From the NCBI RefSeq assembly GCF_028656955.1, contig NZ_JAMDGY010000052.1, forward strand, positions 1 to 64,000: DNA of 64,000 bases. Direction: 5' to 3'. Every line of letters begins with the position of its first letter. Position 1 is the first letter of the stretch. This DNA is from Pseudomonas fontis (GTDB lineage Bacteria > Pseudomonadota > Gammaproteobacteria > Pseudomonadales > Pseudomonadaceae). The notes under the pieces were generated by a model that was given only the letters and a program-made list of their open reading frames with translations, was not told the origin of the DNA and did no database searches. Of the stretch, positions 7,984 through 16,642 are shown piece by piece. The position numbers and the translations under genes are program-made.

Positions 7984-9477
7984 ATGTTCGAATCCGCCGA
8001 AATTGGTCACGCCATCGACAAAGAAACCTACGAAGCCGAAGTGCCGGCCCTGCGCGAAGCCTTGCTGGAGGCCCAGTTCGAGCTCAAGCAGCAGGCCCGC
8101 TTTCCGGTAATCGTGCTGATCAACGGCATTGAAGGCGCCGGCAAGGGCGAGACGGTAAAGCTGCTCAACGAATGGATGGACCCCCGCCTGATCGAAGTGC
8201 GCACCTTCGACCAGCAAAGCGATGAAGAGCTGGCGCGACCACCGGCCTGGCGCTACTGGCGCGCGTTGCCGGCCAAGGGGCGGATGGGCATCTTCTTTGG
8301 CAACTGGTACAGCCAGATGCTCCAGGGGCGGGTGCATGGCGAATTCAAGGACGCCGTGCTGGACCAGGCCATCAGCGGCGCCGAACGCCTGGAACTGATG
8401 CTCTGCGACGAAGGCGCGCTGATCTTCAAGTTCTGGTTCCACCTGTCCAAGAAACAGATGAAGGCGCGCCTCAAGGCGCTCAAGGACGACCCCCTGCACA
8501 GCTGGCGGATCAGCCCGCTGGACTGGCAGCAATCGGAAACCTATGACCGCTTCGTGCGTTTCGGCGAGCGCGTGCTGCGCCGCACCAGCCGCGACTATGC
8601 GCCGTGGCACGTGATCGAAGGGGTCGACCCGCACTACCGCAGCCTTGCCGTCGGCAAGATCCTGCTCGAAGGCTTGCAGGCAGCGCTCAAGTCCACCGGG
8701 CCGGCGGAGCGCCAGACCAACATTGCCCCGCTGGGGCACAGCATTGACGGCCTCAGCCTGCTCGGCAGCCTGGACCTGAGCAAGCGCCTGGAGAAGAAGG
8801 ACTACGAAGAGCAGTTGATCACCGAGCAAGCGCGCCTGGCCGGTTTGCTGCGCGACAAGCAAATGCGTCGGCATGCGCTGGTGGCGGTGTTCGAAGGTAA
8901 TGACGCGGCAGGCAAGGGCGGGGCGATCCGGCGGGTGGCGGCGGCGCTGGACCCGCGTCAGTACCGCATCGTGCCGATTGCCGCGCCGACTGAAGACGAG
9001 CGGGCGCAACCGTATCTGTGGCGTTTCTGGCGGCATATTCCGGTACGCGGCAAATTCACCGTGTTTGACCGCTCGTGGTATGGCCGGGTGCTGGTGGAAC
9101 GGGTCGAGGGCTTCTGCAGCCAGGCTGACTGGATGCGCGCCTATGGCGAAATCAATGATTTCGAGGAGCAACTGCGCAATGCCGGCGTGGTAGTGGTCAA
9201 GTTCTGGTTGTCGATCGACAAGGACACCCAGCTGGAGCGCTTCCAGGAGCGTGAGCAGATCCCCTTCAAGCGCTTCAAGATCACCGAAGAAGACTGGCGC
9301 AACCGGGACAAGTGGGAGGTCTATGCCGAGGCGGTGGGCGACATGGTCGACCGCACCAGCACCGAGATCGCACCCTGGACGCTGATCGAGGCGAACGACA
9401 AGCGCTGGGCCCGGGTGAAGGTATTGCGTACGTTGAATGAAGCGTTGGAGGCGGCGTTCGCCAAGCACAAGAAATAG
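7984..9477 (+). CDS. pap: Polyphosphate:AMP phosphotransferase
   Basis: A 497-residue protein made of two tandem PPK2 domains. Walker A-like loops are seen in both: GIEGAGKGE near residue 46 and GNDAAGKGG near residue 305, each followed by the conserved D-P-R and the lid-like R-x-x-Y/F-L-W-R-Y/F-W patterns. The two-domain architecture is typical of the class II PPK2 enzymes that phosphorylate AMP to ADP with polyphosphate. The ATG at 7984 follows GGGAGCC. It stands alone, divergent from mnmC. Confidence 0.92.
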   Translation: MFESAEIGHAIDKETYEAEVPALREALLEAQFELKQQARFPVIVLINGIEGAGKGETVKLLNEWMDPRLIEVRTFDQQSDEELARPPAWRYWRALPAKGRMGIFFGNWYSQMLQGRVHGEFKDAVLDQAISGAERLELMLCDEGALIFKFWFHLSKKQMKARLKALKDDPLHSWRISPLDWQQSETYDRFVRFGERVLRRTSRDYAPWHVIEGVDPHYRSLAVGKILLEGLQAALKSTGPAERQTNIAPLGHSIDGLSLLGSLDLSKRLEKKDYEEQLITEQARLAGLLRDKQMRRHALVAVFEGNDAAGKGGAIRRVAAALDPRQYRIVPIAAPTEDERAQPYLWRFWRHIPVRGKFTVFDRSWYGRVLVERVEGFCSQADWMRAYGEINDFEEQLRNAGVVVVKFWLSIDKDTQLERFQEREQIPFKRFKITEEDWRNRDKWEVYAEAVGDMVDRTSTEIAPWTLIEANDKRWARVKVLRTLNEALEAAFAKHKK

Positions 9478-9552
9478 GACGGATTGCCTCTTTAGCCGTT
9501 CATTCCCCCGTAGAATCCTGCCTATTCACCACAGGCTTTATCGAGGCAGGTC

Positions 9553-10509
9553 ATGCATATCTCTTCCGGTCGCTGGGCCTATGGTCTTTTCCTGGCCCTG
9601 CTGACTGCGTTTCTCTGGGGCATCCTGCCAATCAAGCTCAAGCAGGTATTGCAGGTGATGGACCCGATTACCGTCACCTGGTATCGCCTGCTGGTTTCCG
9701 GCAGCCTGCTGGCGGCCTACCTGGCAGCTACCCGGCGCTTGCCGTCGTTCAAGCTGCTGGGCCGCAAGGGCAAAGGGCTGGTGCTGCTGGCTACCTGCGG
9801 GCTGCTTGGCAACTATGTGCTGTACCTGATCGGCCTGAAACTGCTCAGCGCCGGTACCGCGCAACTGGTCGTGCAGATTGGCCCGGTGTTCCTGTTGATT
9901 GGCAGCGTGTTCCTGTTCAAGGAGCGCTTCAGTGTCGGGCAGGGGATTGGCCTGGTGATTTTGCTGCTGGGTTTCGGCTTGTTCTTCAATCAGCGCCTGG
10001 AAGAACTGCTGACTTCGCTGAGTACCTACACCACGGGAGTGCTGGTGATCCTGCTGGCCTCGACCATCTGGACCTTCTATGCGTTGGGCCAGAAGCAGCT
10101 GCTGACGGTGTGGAACTCGATGCAGGTGATGATGGTGATCTACCTGCTGTGCGCGGCGGTGCTCACGCCATGGGCGCAGCCGTTGGAGGTGTTGCAGTTG
10201 AGCCCGCTGCAAGGTTGGCTGTTGCTGGGTTGCTGCCTGAATACCCTGGTGGCCTATGGCGCGTTTGCCGAGGCGCTGGCGCATTGGGAGGCTTCGCGGG
10301 TGAGTGCGACGTTGGCGGTCACGCCATTGGTGACCTTTGTGGCGGTGGCTGCGGCGGCGTGGTTGTGGCCGGATTTTGTAGCGGCTGAACAGATCAATGC
10401 GCTGGGGTATTTCGGGGCGTTCGTGGTGGTGTTGGGGTCGGCAATGACGGCGCTTGGGCCGTCGATTGTTGCCGGCTGGCGAGCCAGGCGGGCGCGTATA
10501 GCCCGCTGA
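9553..10509 (+). CDS. EamA-family drug/metabolite transporter
   Basis: A 318-residue inner-membrane protein with about ten predicted membrane segments in two repeated halves, the EamA arrangement of the drug/metabolite transporter superfamily. The start MHISSGRWAYGLFLALLTAF leads directly into the first segment, and the second repeat begins near residue 160. A basic tail (WRARRARIAR) ends the protein on the cytoplasmic side. Substrate cannot be told from sequence. The gene appears monocistronic: pap ends 75 bases before and a REP doublet follows. Confidence 0.85.
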   Translation: MHISSGRWAYGLFLALLTAFLWGILPIKLKQVLQVMDPITVTWYRLLVSGSLLAAYLAATRRLPSFKLLGRKGKGLVLLATCGLLGNYVLYLIGLKLLSAGTAQLVVQIGPVFLLIGSVFLFKERFSVGQGIGLVILLLGFGLFFNQRLEELLTSLSTYTTGVLVILLASTIWTFYALGQKQLLTVWNSMQVMMVIYLLCAAVLTPWAQPLEVLQLSPLQGWLLLGCCLNTLVAYGAFAEALAHWEASRVSATLAVTPLVTFVAVAAAAWLWPDFVAAEQINALGYFGAFVVVLGSAMTALGPSIVAGWRARRARIAR

Positions 10510-10534
10510 GTCATGTGGGCAAGGCTGTGCCTTG

Positions 10535-10608
10535 CATCGCCGGCAAGGCCGGCTCCCACCGTATTGGGGTGTACACCACTCCTGTGGGAGCTGGCCTTGC
10601 CAGCGATG
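10535..10608. repeat. REP doublet (inverted pair)
   Basis: Inverted REP units at 10535-10560 and 10583-10608 lie between the convergent transporter gene and fumC. Both would be transcribed as long hairpins, a common arrangement at convergent gene ends in this genome. Confidence 0.85.
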
Positions 10609-10620
10609 AGGCCCTGAAAG

Positions 10621-12015
10621 TCAGCCCTTGCCACCCGCCTCAAGCATCTGCTCCGGCCGCACCCATTGGTCAAACTGCGCATCCGTCAGATACCCCAACG
10701 TCAACGCCGCCTCACGCAGCGTGGTGCCTTCGTTGTAGGCCTTCTTGGCAATTTCCGCCGCCTTGTCATAGCCGATATGCGGGTTCAGCGCCGTCACCAG
10801 CATCAACCCGCGCTCCAGGTGCGCGGCCATCTGCGCGGCATCCGGCTCGATCCCCGCTACGCAGTGCTGCTGGAAGTTGCTGCAACCGTCAGCCAGCAGC
10901 TCGATGGACTGCAACAGGTTGTGAATGATCACCGGCTTGAACACGTTCAACTGCAAATGCCCCTGGCTCGCAGCAAAGCCGATGGCCGTGTCGTTGCCCA
11001 ACACCTGGCAGGCGAGCATCGACAGCGCCTCGCACTGTGTCGGGTTGACCTTGCCCGGCATGATCGAGCTGCCCGGCTCGTTGGCCGGCAGGCGCACTTC
11101 GGCAAGCCCGGCACGCGGCCCCGAACTGAGCAGGCGCAAATCGTTGGCGATTTTCATCAAGGCCACTGCCAGGGTTTTCAAGCCGCCGGCCAGCGTGGTC
11201 AAGGGCTCATGCCCGGCCAACGCGGCAAACTTGTTCGGCGCCGTGACAAACGGCAGGCCTGACAGCGCCGCCAGTTCCGCCGCAATCGCCTCGGCAAAGC
11301 CGTGCGGGGCATTGAGCCCGGTACCGACCGCCGTACCGCCCTGGGCCAGCTCACACACCGCCGGCAGCGCCGCGCGGATTGCCCGGTCGGCGTAACCCAG
11401 CTGCGCCACATAGGCGGAGACTTCCTGGCCGAAGGTGATCGGTGTGGCATCCATCATGTGCGTGCGGCCGGTCTTGACCAGGTGCATGTGCCGCGCCGAC
11501 AGCTCGGCCAGCCCGCCCGACAGCTCGGCAATCGCCGGCAACAGCTTGTGCTGAACGGCCTGGGCTGCGGCAATGCTCATCGCGGTGGGGAAACAGTCGT
11601 TGGAGCTCTGCGAGCGGTTGACGTGGTCATTGGGGTGCACTGGCGCCTTGCCGCCGCGGCCTTTGCCGGCCAGTTCGTTGGCGCGACCGGCGATCACCTC
11701 GTTGACGTTCATGTTGCTCTGGGTGCCGCTGCCGGTTTGCCAGACGACGAGCGGGAATTGCTCGTCGTGCTCGCCATCGAGCACCTCGTCAGCCGCCTGT
11801 TCGATCAGCCGGGCAATATCTGCCGGAAGGTCTCCGTTGCGGTCGTTGACCCGCGCCGCAGCTTTTTTCACCAGCGCCAGGGCATGTAGCACGGCAAGCG
11901 GCATACGCTCCTTGCCGATGGCAAAATTGATCAGCGAACGCTGCGTCTGGGCACCCCAGTAGGCGTCGTCAGGAACTTCGACGGGGCCCAGGCTGTCAGT
12001 TTCGGTACGACTCAT
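10621..12015 (-). CDS. fumC: Class II fumarate hydratase
   Basis: A 464-residue iron-independent fumarase, interconverting fumarate and malate in the TCA cycle. The fumarase/aspartase signature GSSIMPGKVNP is present near residue 318, the substrate-site TGSGTQSNMN near residue 100, and HPNDHVN near residue 130. The ATG at 12015 is chosen because AGGAG lies upstream and because it gives the standard FumC length; the frame is open much further upstream but without similarity. It is divergent from the DUF2059 gene (159 bases between starts). FumC is the oxidant- and iron-starvation-resistant fumarase. Confidence 0.95.
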   Translation of the reverse strand: MSRTETDSLGPVEVPDDAYWGAQTQRSLINFAIGKERMPLAVLHALALVKKAAARVNDRNGDLPADIARLIEQAADEVLDGEHDEQFPLVVWQTGSGTQSNMNVNEVIAGRANELAGKGRGGKAPVHPNDHVNRSQSSNDCFPTAMSIAAAQAVQHKLLPAIAELSGGLAELSARHMHLVKTGRTHMMDATPITFGQEVSAYVAQLGYADRAIRAALPAVCELAQGGTAVGTGLNAPHGFAEAIAAELAALSGLPFVTAPNKFAALAGHEPLTTLAGGLKTLAVALMKIANDLRLLSSGPRAGLAEVRLPANEPGSSIMPGKVNPTQCEALSMLACQVLGNDTAIGFAASQGHLQLNVFKPVIIHNLLQSIELLADGCSNFQQHCVAGIEPDAAQMAAHLERGLMLVTALNPHIGYDKAAEIAKKAYNEGTTLREAALTLGYLTDAQFDQWVRPEQMLEAGGKG

Positions 12016-12174
12016 GCGGCTGTCACTCCTTTGTTGGTGCTGATTTCGCAGTTTAGGCCCTGATTCGTCAGGCCGGTTCCATTGCCTATCGAGCCACTTG
12101 AGCAGCGTGCCCGACTCAGCGCAGAATGCTCTACTCTGGGTACACCCCCTTTTACAACTTTTCAAGGAATTCAG

Positions 12175-12699
12175 ATGACCCGTCTTCGCGCTCTCTGCAC
12201 GGCTGTTGCGCTGGTCTGCGCCAGCGGCCAGGCACTCGCCGATACCGCCAGCCACAATGCCAGCGCCGAGAAATTCCTGGTGATGGCGCACGCCGACAAA
12301 CTCGGCACCCCGGTCTACATGCAGGTGCAACAGATGTTCGCCCAGCGTTTCGAGCAGACCAAGGCCCCGGCTTCGAAAAAATCCGTGCTCGACAGCTACC
12401 AGGCCAAGGCCAACGCCGCCCTGGACCAGGCCATCGGCTGGAACAAGCTCAAGCCGGACATGATCAAGCTGTACACCACCACCTTCACCGAGACCGAACT
12501 CAAGGACCTGGTCGCGTTCTACCAGTCGCCACTGGGCAAGAAAGTCCTCGAGAAAATGCCACAGGTTACCCAGCAGTCGGCCCAGCTGACCCAGCAGAAA
12601 CTGGAAAGCGCAGTACCGGTGGTCAACAAGCTGCTGGCTGACATGACCAACGAACTGGACCCGTCCGCCGGCAAGGCCGCTCCGGCCAAGAAACCGTAA
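12175..12699 (+). CDS. Secreted DUF2059 protein
   Basis: A 174-residue protein with a clear Sec signal peptide: basic MTRLR, a hydrophobic stretch and an ALA cleavage site near residue 22. The mature part carries the DUF2059 signature (TTTFTETELKDLVAFYQSPLG near residue 100), a helical domain of unknown function found in periplasmic proteins. The ATG at 12175 is preferred over upstream codons because AAGGA lies seven bases before it and it begins the signal peptide. The C-terminus is rich in Ala, Lys and Pro. The bolA-like gene follows after 12 bases, so the two are likely cotranscribed. Confidence 0.88.
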   Translation: MTRLRALCTAVALVCASGQALADTASHNASAEKFLVMAHADKLGTPVYMQVQQMFAQRFEQTKAPASKKSVLDSYQAKANAALDQAIGWNKLKPDMIKLYTTTFTETELKDLVAFYQSPLGKKVLEKMPQVTQQSAQLTQQKLESAVPVVNKLLADMTNELDPSAGKAAPAKKP

Positions 12700-12711
12700 G
12701 CGGAGCCGTTT

Positions 12712-13011
12712 ATGTCCATGCAGCAGAAGATCGAACAGAGCCTCCAGGCCTTGGCCCCGCAGCACCTTGAGGTGCACGACGAGAGCCATATGCACAGCCG
12801 TGGTCAACAGACCCACTACAAGGCCGTGCTGGTCAGCGAGCAGTTCGAAGGGCTGAACAGCGTCAAGCGCCACCAGAAGGTCTACGCCACCCTTGGCGAC
12901 CTGATGGGCGAGTTCCACGCCTTGGCGCTGCACACCTACACCCCACAGGAATGGCAGAAGGTCGGCATCGCGCCGGCCTCGCCGACCTGTGCCGGAGGCA
13001 GCAAACACTGA
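12712..13011 (+). CDS. BolA-family protein
   Basis: A 99-residue protein with the BolA fold: IEQSLQALAPQHLEVHDESHMH at the N-terminus, then the FEGLNSVKRHQKVYATLGDLM helix-turn-helix-like region that includes the conserved V-x-R-H-x-x-V-Y, and FHALALHTYTPQEW at the end. BolA proteins act with monothiol glutaredoxins in iron-sulfur cluster handling and some bind DNA. Which paralogue this is (BolA or IbaG) cannot be settled here, though H-S/M-H spacing and length favour BolA proper. It follows the DUF2059 gene and is followed by an intrinsic terminator. Confidence 0.88.
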   Translation: MSMQQKIEQSLQALAPQHLEVHDESHMHSRGQQTHYKAVLVSEQFEGLNSVKRHQKVYATLGDLMGEFHALALHTYTPQEWQKVGIAPASPTCAGGSKH

Positions 13012-13040
13012 TTCCTGATCAGCTTTTTGCTAGAATCCGC

Positions 13041-13070
13041 AACGCGCCGCCTGTCGGCGCGTTTTTATTT
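13041..13070 (+). terminator. Rho-independent terminator after the bolA-like gene
   Basis: An 8-bp GC-rich stem (AACGCGCC / GGCGCGTT) is followed by a T-rich run, 30 bases after the stop codon. Confidence 0.85.
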
Positions 13071-13118
13071 GTCATCCGGTCCGCCCTTTGCGAGGGCAAC
13101 CACCTGGAGAGTTAACGC

Positions 13119-14057
13119 ATGACCCAGAACATCGTCGTGGCGGCGCTGTACAAGTTCGTCACCCTGAAAGACTACGTAGAGCTGCGCGAGCCTCTGCTCC
13201 AAGCCATGGAACAGAACGGTGTCAAAGGCACCCTGTTGCTGGCTGAAGAGGGCATCAACGGCACGGTTTCGGCGACCCGCGAAGGCATCGACGGCCTGCT
13301 GGCCTGGCTGCGCAGCGATGAGCGCCTGGTCGATGTCGACCATAAAGAGTCGTACTGCGACGAACAGCCGTTCTACCGCACCAAGGTCAAGCTCAAGAAA
13401 GAGATCGTCACCCTCGGCGTGCCAGGCGTAGACCCGAACCACAAGGTCGGCACCTACGTCGAGCCGCAGGACTGGAACGCCCTGATCAGCGACCCGGAAG
13501 TACTGTTGATCGACACGCGCAACGACTACGAAGTGTCCATCGGCACCTTCGAAGGCGCCATCGACCCGAAAACCACCAGCTTCCGTGAGTTCCCCGAGTA
13601 CATCAAGGCCAACTTCGACCCGGCCAGGCACAAGAAAGTCGCGATGTTCTGCACCGGTGGCATCCGCTGTGAGAAAGCCTCCAGCTATATGCTCGGCGAG
13701 GGTTTTGAAGAGGTCTATCATCTTAAAGGTGGCATCCTGAAATACCTCGAGGAGGTGCCTCAGGAGCAAAGCCGCTGGCAGGGCGACTGCTTCGTCTTCG
13801 ACAACCGCGTCACGGTGCGTCACGACCTGACCGAGGGCGATTACGACCAGTGCCACGCTTGCCGCACCCCGATCAGCGTGGAAGAACGGGCCTCCGAGCA
13901 CTACTCGCCCGGTATCAGCTGCCCGCATTGCTGGGACAGCCTGAGCGAGAAGACCCGGCGCAGCGCCGTCGATCGGCAGAAGCAGATCGAGCTGGCCAAG
14001 GCCCGCAACCTGCCACACCCGATTGGCCACAACTACCGCAAAGCTGCCGAGGTGTAA
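13119..14057 (+). CDS. trhO: tRNA uridine(34) hydroxylase TrhO (rhodanese family)
   Basis: A 312-residue protein matching the YceA/TrhO family, which uses O2 to make 5-hydroxyuridine at tRNA position 34. The N-terminal acylphosphatase-like domain (to about residue 95) contains LLAEEGINGTVS. A rhodanese domain follows with the active-site loop MFCTGGIRCEK near residue 178, whose first Cys is the catalytic one. The C-terminal part holds two paired cysteines (CHACR and CPHCW) that may bind metal. The start ATG at 13119 has GGAG upstream. A DsbA-fold gene follows after three bases. Confidence 0.92.
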   Translation: MTQNIVVAALYKFVTLKDYVELREPLLQAMEQNGVKGTLLLAEEGINGTVSATREGIDGLLAWLRSDERLVDVDHKESYCDEQPFYRTKVKLKKEIVTLGVPGVDPNHKVGTYVEPQDWNALISDPEVLLIDTRNDYEVSIGTFEGAIDPKTTSFREFPEYIKANFDPARHKKVAMFCTGGIRCEKASSYMLGEGFEEVYHLKGGILKYLEEVPQEQSRWQGDCFVFDNRVTVRHDLTEGDYDQCHACRTPISVEERASEHYSPGISCPHCWDSLSEKTRRSAVDRQKQIELAKARNLPHPIGHNYRKAAEV

Positions 14058-14060
14058 TGC

Positions 14061-14711
14061 ATGACCGCGCGCCTGCTGTATGTGATGGACCCGATGTGCT
14101 CCTGGTGCTGGGGCTTTGCACCGGTGGCCGAGGCCTTGATCGCGCAGGCGCGCGATGCTGGCGTGCCGACCCACTTCGTGGTGGGCGGCCTGCGCACCGG
14201 TGGCAGCGCGTTGGACGCGTCCACCCGGCGCTACATCCTTGAGCACTGGCAGGCGGTCAACGAGGCTACCGGCCAGCCGTTCCTGGTGGAAGGGGCGATG
14301 CCGGACGGCTTCATCTACGACACCGAGCATGCCTGTCGTGCCCTGGTTGCTGCGCGCGGCCTCGATGCGCAGTGCGTCGGGCCATTGCTCAAACTGATTC
14401 AACAGGCGTTCTACCAACGCGGCGAAGATGTCACCGCCGTGCCCAAGCTGGTTGAGCTGGCCGAGCAGGCCGGCCTTGAGCGCCATGCATTTTCCGATGC
14501 CTTCATCAGCACCGAAACCCGTACGGCGACGGCGGCGGACTTCACCTGGGTCCAGGACCTGGGCATTGCCGGCTTCCCGACCTTGCTGGCCGAGCGCAAC
14601 GGCCAACTGGCCTTGCTGACCAACGGCTACCAGCCGCTGAGTGAGCTGGCGCCACTGCTCGGGCGCTGGCTCGAACACCTGAAGGATCAGGAGCGCACCG
14701 CGCATGCTTGA
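14061..14711 (+). CDS. DsbA-fold thiol oxidoreductase-like protein
   Basis: A 216-residue cytoplasmic protein (no signal peptide) of the DsbA/FrnE-like thioredoxin-fold group. The active-site motif is CSWC (residues about 13-16, in MDPMCSWCWGF), and the cis-Pro loop is seen near residue 172 as GIAGFPTLL. Family members act as disulfide isomerases or as glutathione-dependent isomerases; the substrate is unknown. It lies three bases after trhO and its end overlaps the ABC transporter start by eight bases, suggesting one transcript. Confidence 0.82.
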   Translation: MTARLLYVMDPMCSWCWGFAPVAEALIAQARDAGVPTHFVVGGLRTGGSALDASTRRYILEHWQAVNEATGQPFLVEGAMPDGFIYDTEHACRALVAARGLDAQCVGPLLKLIQQAFYQRGEDVTAVPKLVELAEQAGLERHAFSDAFISTETRTATAADFTWVQDLGIAGFPTLLAERNGQLALLTNGYQPLSELAPLLGRWLEHLKDQERTAHA

Positions 14712-16536
14712 CCTGCCAGGCTCGCCCGACCCGCTGCCAGGGCCTGCGACAGCACCTGTCGATCGTCTGAGCTGGGCTGAGATCCGTCGCCTGGCGCTGC
14801 ACCATAAAAAAGCCCTGTGGACCGCCAACGGCGTGGCCGTGCTGGCGGCGTTCTGCAGTGTGCCGATCCCGCTGCTGCTGCCGCTGCTGGTCGACGAAGT
14901 GCTGCTGGGCCATGGCGATGCCGCGCTCAAGTGGATGAACAATTTCCTGCCGGGCAGCTGGCAGGTGGCGGCGGGCTATATCGGCCTGATGCTGGTGGTG
15001 ACCTTGACCCTGCGCTGCGCCGCACTGGCGTTCAACGTGGTGCAGGCCAAGCTGTTCGCCGGCCTGGCCAAGGACATCGTCTATCGCTTGCGGATCCGCC
15101 TGATCGAGCGGCTCAAGCGCATCTCCCTGAGTGAATACGAAAGCCTGGGCAGCGGCACGGTGACTACCCACCTGGTCACCGACCTGGACACCCTGGACAA
15201 GTTTGTCGGCGAAACCCTCAGCCGCTTCCTGGTGGCCATGCTGACCCTGTGCGGCACCGCGGGCATCCTGATGTGGATGCATTGGAAGCTGGCGCTGTTG
15301 ATCCTGCTGTTCAATCCGCTGGTGATTTTCGCCACGGTGCAGTTGGGCAAACGGGTCAAGCACCTGAAGAAGCTTGAGAACGACAGCACCTCGCGGTTCA
15401 CCCAGGCACTGACCGAGACCCTCGATGCCATCCAGGAAGTGCGCGCTGGCAACCGCCAGGGGTATTTCCTCGGCCGGCTTGGCCTGCGTGCTCAGGAAGT
15501 GCGCAACTACGCCGTGGCCTCGCAGTGGAAAAGCGATGCCAGCGGGCGCGCCAGCGGCCTGCTGTTCCAGTTCGGTATCGATATCTTCCGCGCGGCGGCG
15601 ATGCTGACCGTGCTGTTCTCCGACCTGAGCATCGGCCAGATGCTGGCAGTGTTCAGTTACCTGTGGTTCATGATTGGCCCGGTCGAGCAACTGCTCAACC
15701 TTCAATACGCCTACTACGCGGCAGGTGGCGCGCTGAGCCGGCTCAACGAGCTGCTGGCGCGCAAGGACGAGCCGCAGTACCCGGGCGGCGCCGATCCGTT
15801 CAAAGGCCAGACTACGGTCGGTATCGAGGTGCGTGGCTTGCGCTTCGCCTACGGCGAGGAGCCGGTGCTGGACAATCTCAACCTGTCGATTGCGCCGGGT
15901 GAGAAGGTGGCCATCGTTGGCGCCAGCGGCGGCGGCAAGAGCACCTTGGTGCAACTGCTGCTGGGGCTCTACACCGCACAGGCCGGAACCATCCGCTTTG
16001 GCGGCGCGACCTTGCAGGAAATCGGCCTGGAAACCCTGCGCGAACAGGTGGCGGTGGTGCTGCAGCATCCTTCGCTGTTCAACGATACCGTGCGCGCCAA
16101 CCTGACCATGGGCCGCGACAGCAGCGACGACGCCTGCTGGAATGCCCTGCGCATTGCCCAGCTCGACGCCACCATCGCCGCCTTGCCGCAAGGCCTGGAC
16201 AGCGTGGTCGGACGCTCCGGCGTACGCCTGTCAGGCGGGCAGCGCCAGCGCCTGGCAATTGCCCGGATGATTCTGGCCGAGCCTAAAGTGGTGATCCTCG
16301 ACGAGGCCACTTCGGCCCTGGATGCCGCCACTGAATACAATCTGCACGAAGCCATGGCGCGCTTCCTCAGCGACCGCACCACGCTGATCATTGCCCACCG
16401 CCTGTCGGCGGTGAAGCAGGCTGATCGTGTGCTGGTGTTTGATGGCGGGCATGTCGCCGAGGACGGCGATCACCAGCAGCTGATCGCTGAGGGCGGGCTG
16501 TACGCCAAGTTGTACGGACATCTTCAGCAGAGCTGA
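14704..16536 (+). CDS. ABC transporter, fused permease and ATPase
   Basis: A 610-residue half-transporter of the exporter (MsbA-like) type. Residues about 40-310 form six membrane segments, and residues about 365-610 the nucleotide-binding domain with Walker A GASGGGKST, signature LSGGQRQRL, Walker B VVILDEATSALD and the switch His in IAHRLS. It would act as a homodimer in the inner membrane. The substrate is not indicated by sequence. The start overlaps the DsbA-fold gene by eight bases. Confidence 0.88.
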   Translation: MLDLPGSPDPLPGPATAPVDRLSWAEIRRLALHHKKALWTANGVAVLAAFCSVPIPLLLPLLVDEVLLGHGDAALKWMNNFLPGSWQVAAGYIGLMLVVTLTLRCAALAFNVVQAKLFAGLAKDIVYRLRIRLIERLKRISLSEYESLGSGTVTTHLVTDLDTLDKFVGETLSRFLVAMLTLCGTAGILMWMHWKLALLILLFNPLVIFATVQLGKRVKHLKKLENDSTSRFTQALTETLDAIQEVRAGNRQGYFLGRLGLRAQEVRNYAVASQWKSDASGRASGLLFQFGIDIFRAAAMLTVLFSDLSIGQMLAVFSYLWFMIGPVEQLLNLQYAYYAAGGALSRLNELLARKDEPQYPGGADPFKGQTTVGIEVRGLRFAYGEEPVLDNLNLSIAPGEKVAIVGASGGGKSTLVQLLLGLYTAQAGTIRFGGATLQEIGLETLREQVAVVLQHPSLFNDTVRANLTMGRDSSDDACWNALRIAQLDATIAALPQGLDSVVGRSGVRLSGGQRQRLAIARMILAEPKVVILDEATSALDAATEYNLHEAMARFLSDRTTLIIAHRLSAVKQADRVLVFDGGHVAEDGDHQQLIAEGGLYAKLYGHLQQS

Positions 16537-16642
16537 GCCGCCAATTGTTGCAAGGACCAGAAATCGTTTTTGGTCTTCATGGCAAATGGCCTAGGCTGTG
16601 CTGATATGGTTGCGATTCATCCGGCTCTGCGGCAAGGACCAC

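Noticed and set aside
12016..13008. Upstream extension of the fumC frame
   Set aside because: It runs antisense across the DUF2059 and bolA-like genes and has no similarity; the ATG at 12015 has a ribosome site and gives the normal FumC length.
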